Below are positions 61,131-64,000 of a stretch of DNA of 64,000 nucleotides, one piece after another. Position 1 is the stretch's first letter; each line of letters opens with the position of its first letter. The stretch covers positions 186,001-250,000 of the forward strand of contig JAJDUD010000061.1 in assembly GCA_022826825.1 (NCBI GenBank). The letters are read 5' to 3'. The DNA comes from Acidobacteriota bacterium (GTDB lineage Bacteria > Acidobacteriota > Vicinamibacteria > Marinacidobacterales > Marinacidobacteraceae). Below the pieces are notes generated by a model that had not been told where the DNA came from, did no database searches, and saw nothing but the letters and a program-made list of their open reading frames with translations. The translations under genes and the position numbers were made by a program.

Positions 61131-62753
61131 GTGATCTACGAGGCGCTCCTTGCCGCCGGCCTGCTGATCGTCTCCAGCAAGCTGCTGGAAGGGGTCCTGC
61201 GGCGCTTCCGGCTGAACGCCATCGTCGCCTACACCGCGGCGGGAATCGTGCTCGGGCCGGTCACCGGCATCGTGGACCCGTCCGGTGAGGTCCACGTGCT
61301 GCTCGGCGTGGGCATCTTCCTGTTCTTCTTCCTGATCGGGCTGGACGAACTCGACATCTCGGGCTTTCTGGCGGCCCTCCGCAGCCGGTGTTCGCTTGCC
61401 GCCGTCGTATCCGTGGTGGTCTCCCTGCTGGCGGCGCTGGTGGTCACCTTCAACATCGGCTTCGACTTCGGACTGGGCCTCGGGTTCGCGGGCTCGCTCG
61501 CGGTCGCCGGCGTCCTGTCGCTCACCAGCCTGGGCGTCCTCGCCAAGGTGCTGATCGACGAGGGGAAGCTGCGGACCCCCATCGGCATCGAGATGTTCAC
61601 CATGGCGCTCATCGCCGAACTGCTGGTGTTGCTGGTGGTGGGTTTCTCGGTGGGCGAACACGCCGCCCATCCGACGCCCGCCGGCATCCTCACCCTGGCG
61701 GGCCAGATCGCCGCCTTCGTGGTGGTGACCTGGCTGCTCGCGAGCCGGGTCCTGCCGCCGCTGATCGGGCTGTTCCGGCGGCTGCTCCGCGTTCCCCAGC
61801 TCTCCTTCGGGGTCATCCTGGGCATCCTCTTCCTGGTCGTGGTCGGCGCCGAGGAAATCGGCCTCCACGGCTCCCTCGGCGCCCTGCTGTTCGGCGCGGC
61901 CGTGTCCCGGCTGCCGCACCAGGTGCGGCGGGAACTCGTTCCCGGCATGCGCGGCGCGGCGGACGGCTTGTTCGTCCCGCTGTTCTTCAGTTCCGCGGGG
62001 CTCTATCTGAGCACGTCGTTCACCGCGCTGCCCGGGTTGACCATCGCGGCGCTGGTCGTCATTCCCGCGGTGGGCAAGTTCGCCGGCGCCGCCATCGGGG
62101 CGGCCGTCGCCCGCATCCGCCGGCCCCTGGTGGCCGGCGCCGGGCTGATGGCGAAGGGGGTCGCCGAGATCGCGCTCCTGCTCGTGCTGCGGGAGAACGG
62201 CCTGATCGGGACGGACGTGTTCTCGCTGCTCGTGCTCATCATGCTCGGTTACATCCTGCTGATGCCTCCGATCATCGGGAACGCCGTGAAGCGCGCCGAG
62301 AGCGCGGAACCCCTGAAGGCGGACGCTTCGCTACCGCCCTCGCTCCTGCGCTTCGCCCTCGACGACGTCACCGTCGGGGACGTCATCGACCCGGCGCGCT
62401 CCCACCCCGGCCCGTCGGTTTCGGTGCGTGACTTCGTCGAGGACTGGGTCGTCCCGCACCAGCAGGACTACGTGGTGGCGGCCGGCGGCGAACTCTCGGG
62501 AATCGTCTCCGTGGGAATGCTGCGGTATCTGCCGAAGCAATCCTGGGCCGGCACTCCCCTGAGCAACGTGACCCGCGTCAACACGCCGAACACATGGTCC
62601 GACGAGCCGGTGGAAGACGCGCTGCAGCAGATGACGGAGGCTTCGCTGACCGTGCTTCCGGTGCTGGACCGGGAAACGAAACGCTTCCTGGGCGCGATCA
62701 CCAGCCAGGAGGTCGTGGAACTCATCACCTCCGAAGCCCGGGGCGAGGAGTAA
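61131..62753 (+). CDS. CPA2-type cation:proton antiporter with CBS-like C-terminus
   Basis: A 540-residue KefB-like membrane protein. The N-terminal ~390 residues have about twelve TM helices with IVLGPVTGIV, VGIFLFFFLIGLDELD and GALLFGAAVSRLPH. The C-terminal cytoplasmic region contains a CBS-pair (DDVTVGDVIDPARSHPG and WSDEPVEDALQQMTEASLTVLPVLD), in place of a TrkA-N domain, so control by adenine nucleotides is plausible. It exchanges Na or K for protons. GTG start. Confidence 0.88.
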   Translation: MIYEALLAAGLLIVSSKLLEGVLRRFRLNAIVAYTAAGIVLGPVTGIVDPSGEVHVLLGVGIFLFFFLIGLDELDISGFLAALRSRCSLAAVVSVVVSLLAALVVTFNIGFDFGLGLGFAGSLAVAGVLSLTSLGVLAKVLIDEGKLRTPIGIEMFTMALIAELLVLLVVGFSVGEHAAHPTPAGILTLAGQIAAFVVVTWLLASRVLPPLIGLFRRLLRVPQLSFGVILGILFLVVVGAEEIGLHGSLGALLFGAAVSRLPHQVRRELVPGMRGAADGLFVPLFFSSAGLYLSTSFTALPGLTIAALVVIPAVGKFAGAAIGAAVARIRRPLVAGAGLMAKGVAEIALLLVLRENGLIGTDVFSLLVLIMLGYILLMPPIIGNAVKRAESAEPLKADASLPPSLLRFALDDVTVGDVIDPARSHPGPSVSVRDFVEDWVVPHQQDYVVAAGGELSGIVSVGMLRYLPKQSWAGTPLSNVTRVNTPNTWSDEPVEDALQQMTEASLTVLPVLDRETKRFLGAITSQEVVELITSEARGEE

Positions 62754-62777
62754 CGGCCGGTCCGGGCCGGTCCGGGT

Positions 62778-63599
62778 TCAGGCGCCCGCCACGAACTCCC
62801 CGAGCAGGCCGTTGAACCGGTCCGGGTACTCCCAGAACATCATGTGGCCGCCGAAGACCTCGACCCGGGAACGCGGACAGTGTTTCGCGAGGAACGCCCG
62901 GGCGGTCTCCGACCAGTGTTCGGCGACCACGAACAGGGACGGGACCTCCGCGTCCACCTGCTTCGCCTCCTCGAGGTAGTCGCCGAACGAGGCGTCGGCG
63001 AGAAGGTGGGCCGCGATGAGCGGCGGGGTGGAAAGCGACTGCTCGACGATCCACTTCGTGACCTCCGGGGACATCTTTCCCTCGATCATCACGTTGTCGG
63101 CGTACCAGGTGATGACGCCGCGCTGGCCGGCGGGCGTCTGGATCGCCTGGAAGAACCCGCGGAGTTCCGGGATCGATCCCTCGACCCAGTCGCCCGGGTC
63201 TTCGCTCATCCCGAGGGGCGGCATGTCGATCGCGACAAGCCCGCGAACGCCACCCGTGCCCTGGCTGCGGACGTAGTGCCAGGCAGTCATGGAGCCGGTG
63301 GACCAGCCCACCAGGATGGGGTTTTCGACCTTCACGTGCTCGAGGAGCTTCGCCAGGTCGGCGGCCTGGGTCGCGTAGTTGTTGCCGTCCGTGGTCACCG
63401 TCGAGCGCCCGTGGCTGCGCGGGTCGAACGAGATCACCCGATGCGAGCCGGAAAACGCGGCGAACTGGTGGTCGAAGACCCTGGTCGTGAAGGTCCAACC
63501 CGGAATCAGAACCAACGGGACGCCTTCGCCCTCGTCCTCGTAGTAGATGTCGACGCCGGGGGCGACCTCGAGATAGGAGCCGATGCGCTCGTTGGTCAT
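62778..63599 (-). CDS. Alpha/beta hydrolase
   Basis: A 273-residue cytoplasmic hydrolase. The oxyanion block LVLIPGWTF, the nucleophile elbow VGWSTGSMT with Ser, and the late GGHMMFWEYPDRF with the catalytic His are present. Related to haloperoxidase-like esterases and C-C hydrolases. Substrate unknown. The start ATG at 63599 lies ten bases after the stop of the ACC deaminase gene on the minus strand, so the two likely form an operon. Confidence 0.88.
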   Translation of the reverse strand: MTNERIGSYLEVAPGVDIYYEDEGEGVPLVLIPGWTFTTRVFDHQFAAFSGSHRVISFDPRSHGRSTVTTDGNNYATQAADLAKLLEHVKVENPILVGWSTGSMTAWHYVRSQGTGGVRGLVAIDMPPLGMSEDPGDWVEGSIPELRGFFQAIQTPAGQRGVITWYADNVMIEGKMSPEVTKWIVEQSLSTPPLIAAHLLADASFGDYLEEAKQVDAEVPSLFVVAEHWSETARAFLAKHCPRSRVEVFGGHMMFWEYPDRFNGLLGEFVAGA

Positions 63600-63609
63600 G
63601 GTGACCTCC

Positions 63610-64000
63610 TCAGCCGTTTCGATAGGTCGAGCTGTAGCCGTTGATGGCGGGTACCCCGCCGAGATGGGCGTAGAGGATGCGGGAGCCGGCGGGGAAGGTG
63701 CCCTTCCGCACGAGATCGATGAGTCCCTGGATGGATTTCCCCTCGTAGACCGGGTCCGTCAGCATCCCTTCGAGGCGGGCCACGAGCCGGATGGCCGCGT
63801 TCGTCCCGTCCGACGGCACCCCGTAGGCGGGATGGGCATAGCCGTCCATCAGGACGAGGTCGTCGTCGGTGATGCTGCGCCCCAGTTCCACGAGATCCGC
63901 CGTGTTCCGGGCGATGTCCATCACCTGGGCGCGGGTCTGGTCGAGGGTCGCGGAGGCGTCGATGCCGATCACCCGGCCGGCGCGGCCGTCCTTCGCGAAG
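63610..64000 (-). CDS. acdS: ACC deaminase / D-cysteine desulfhydrase family (partial)
   Basis: The C-terminal ~130 residues of a PLP enzyme running off the right edge. [37 protein letters not shown], and [24 protein letters not shown] are characteristic of 1-aminocyclopropane-1-carboxylate deaminase, and [13 protein letters not shown] ends it. Such enzymes release ammonia and 2-oxobutanoate from ACC. The PLP-binding Lys lies outside the window. Deaminase versus D-cysteine desulfhydrase cannot be settled from this portion, although the C-terminal sequence favours the former. Confidence 0.85.
   Translation of the reverse strand, partial: FAKDGRAGRVIGIDASATLDQTRAQVMDIARNTADLVELGRSITDDDLVLMDGYAHPAYGVPSDGTNAAIRLVARLEGMLTDPVYEGKSIQGLIDLVRKGTFPAGSRILYAHLGGVPAINGYSSTYRNG

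Overview
The window is 64 kb of high-GC DNA from a Gram-negative bacterium. Gram-negative traits include a TonB-dependent receptor, an outer-membrane beta-barrel, lipoproteins and an MltF-type transglycosylase. The tricorn-like protease, M1 and S15 peptidases, abundant GTG and probable CTG starts, dispersed palindromic elements and a Trx/PDZ selenoprotein together suggest an Acidobacteriota-like (perhaps Thermoanaerobaculia-like) or related environmental lineage. This placement is inference; no rRNA or ribosomal marker is present.

Layout. 1-2434 (minus): rsmI, a GlmU-like protein whose nucleotidyltransferase half looks degenerate, and the start of a GlmS-type SIS protein. 2435-2949: palindromic repeats. 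2950-6958: NDP-sugar epimerase, DegT aminotransferase, zinc-ribbon rhomboid, PspC protein and an orphan ORF. 7009-8182: tRNA-Glu and tRNA-Arg flanking an isoaspartyl peptidase. 8495-14836: MltF-like protein with two binding domains, S15 peptidase, D-aminoacylase and a class I GATase. 15007-21628: beta-barrel, sirtuin, TonB receptor and M1 aminopeptidase. 21776-28275: NCS2 permease, TRAP transporter and Fic protein. 28418-34562: beta-propeller, desaturase, FG-GAP protein, DUF4143 ATPase and a secreted protein. 34722-38480: two convergent ArsR/SRPBCC pairs and a PepSY protein, with clear palindromic operators. 38897-50499: heme operon hemA-C-D-B-L, a two-component system, hemE, chdC/hemQ, hemH and an FAD oxidase. 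50826-52133: selenoprotein. 52138-59576: homocysteine methyltransferase, M19 dipeptidase, SulP transporter and tricorn-like protease. 59895-64000: CsaA-like protein, SDR, CPA2 antiporter, alpha/beta hydrolase and ACC deaminase (partial).

The main discoveries are three. First, an in-frame UGA at 51039-51041 completes a CxxU thioredoxin motif and is followed by a compact SECIS-like hairpin, so the two apparent ORFs at 50826-51041 and 51069-52133 are best read as one 435-residue selenoprotein with a CxxCH motif and PDZ-like domains. Second, families of roughly 190-220 bp elements with terminal hairpins recur through the window; the stems change by compensatory substitutions. Third, ends of one family are read in frame into the N-termini of two proteins, resembling Rickettsia palindromic elements.

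The heme operon appears nearly complete from glutamyl-tRNA to heme by a coproporphyrin-type route (HemE, a FAD oxidase, HemH, ChdC/HemQ). A histidine kinase and response regulator lie inside the overlapping gene string, which suggests a dedicated sensor. Many of the remaining genes handle peptides.
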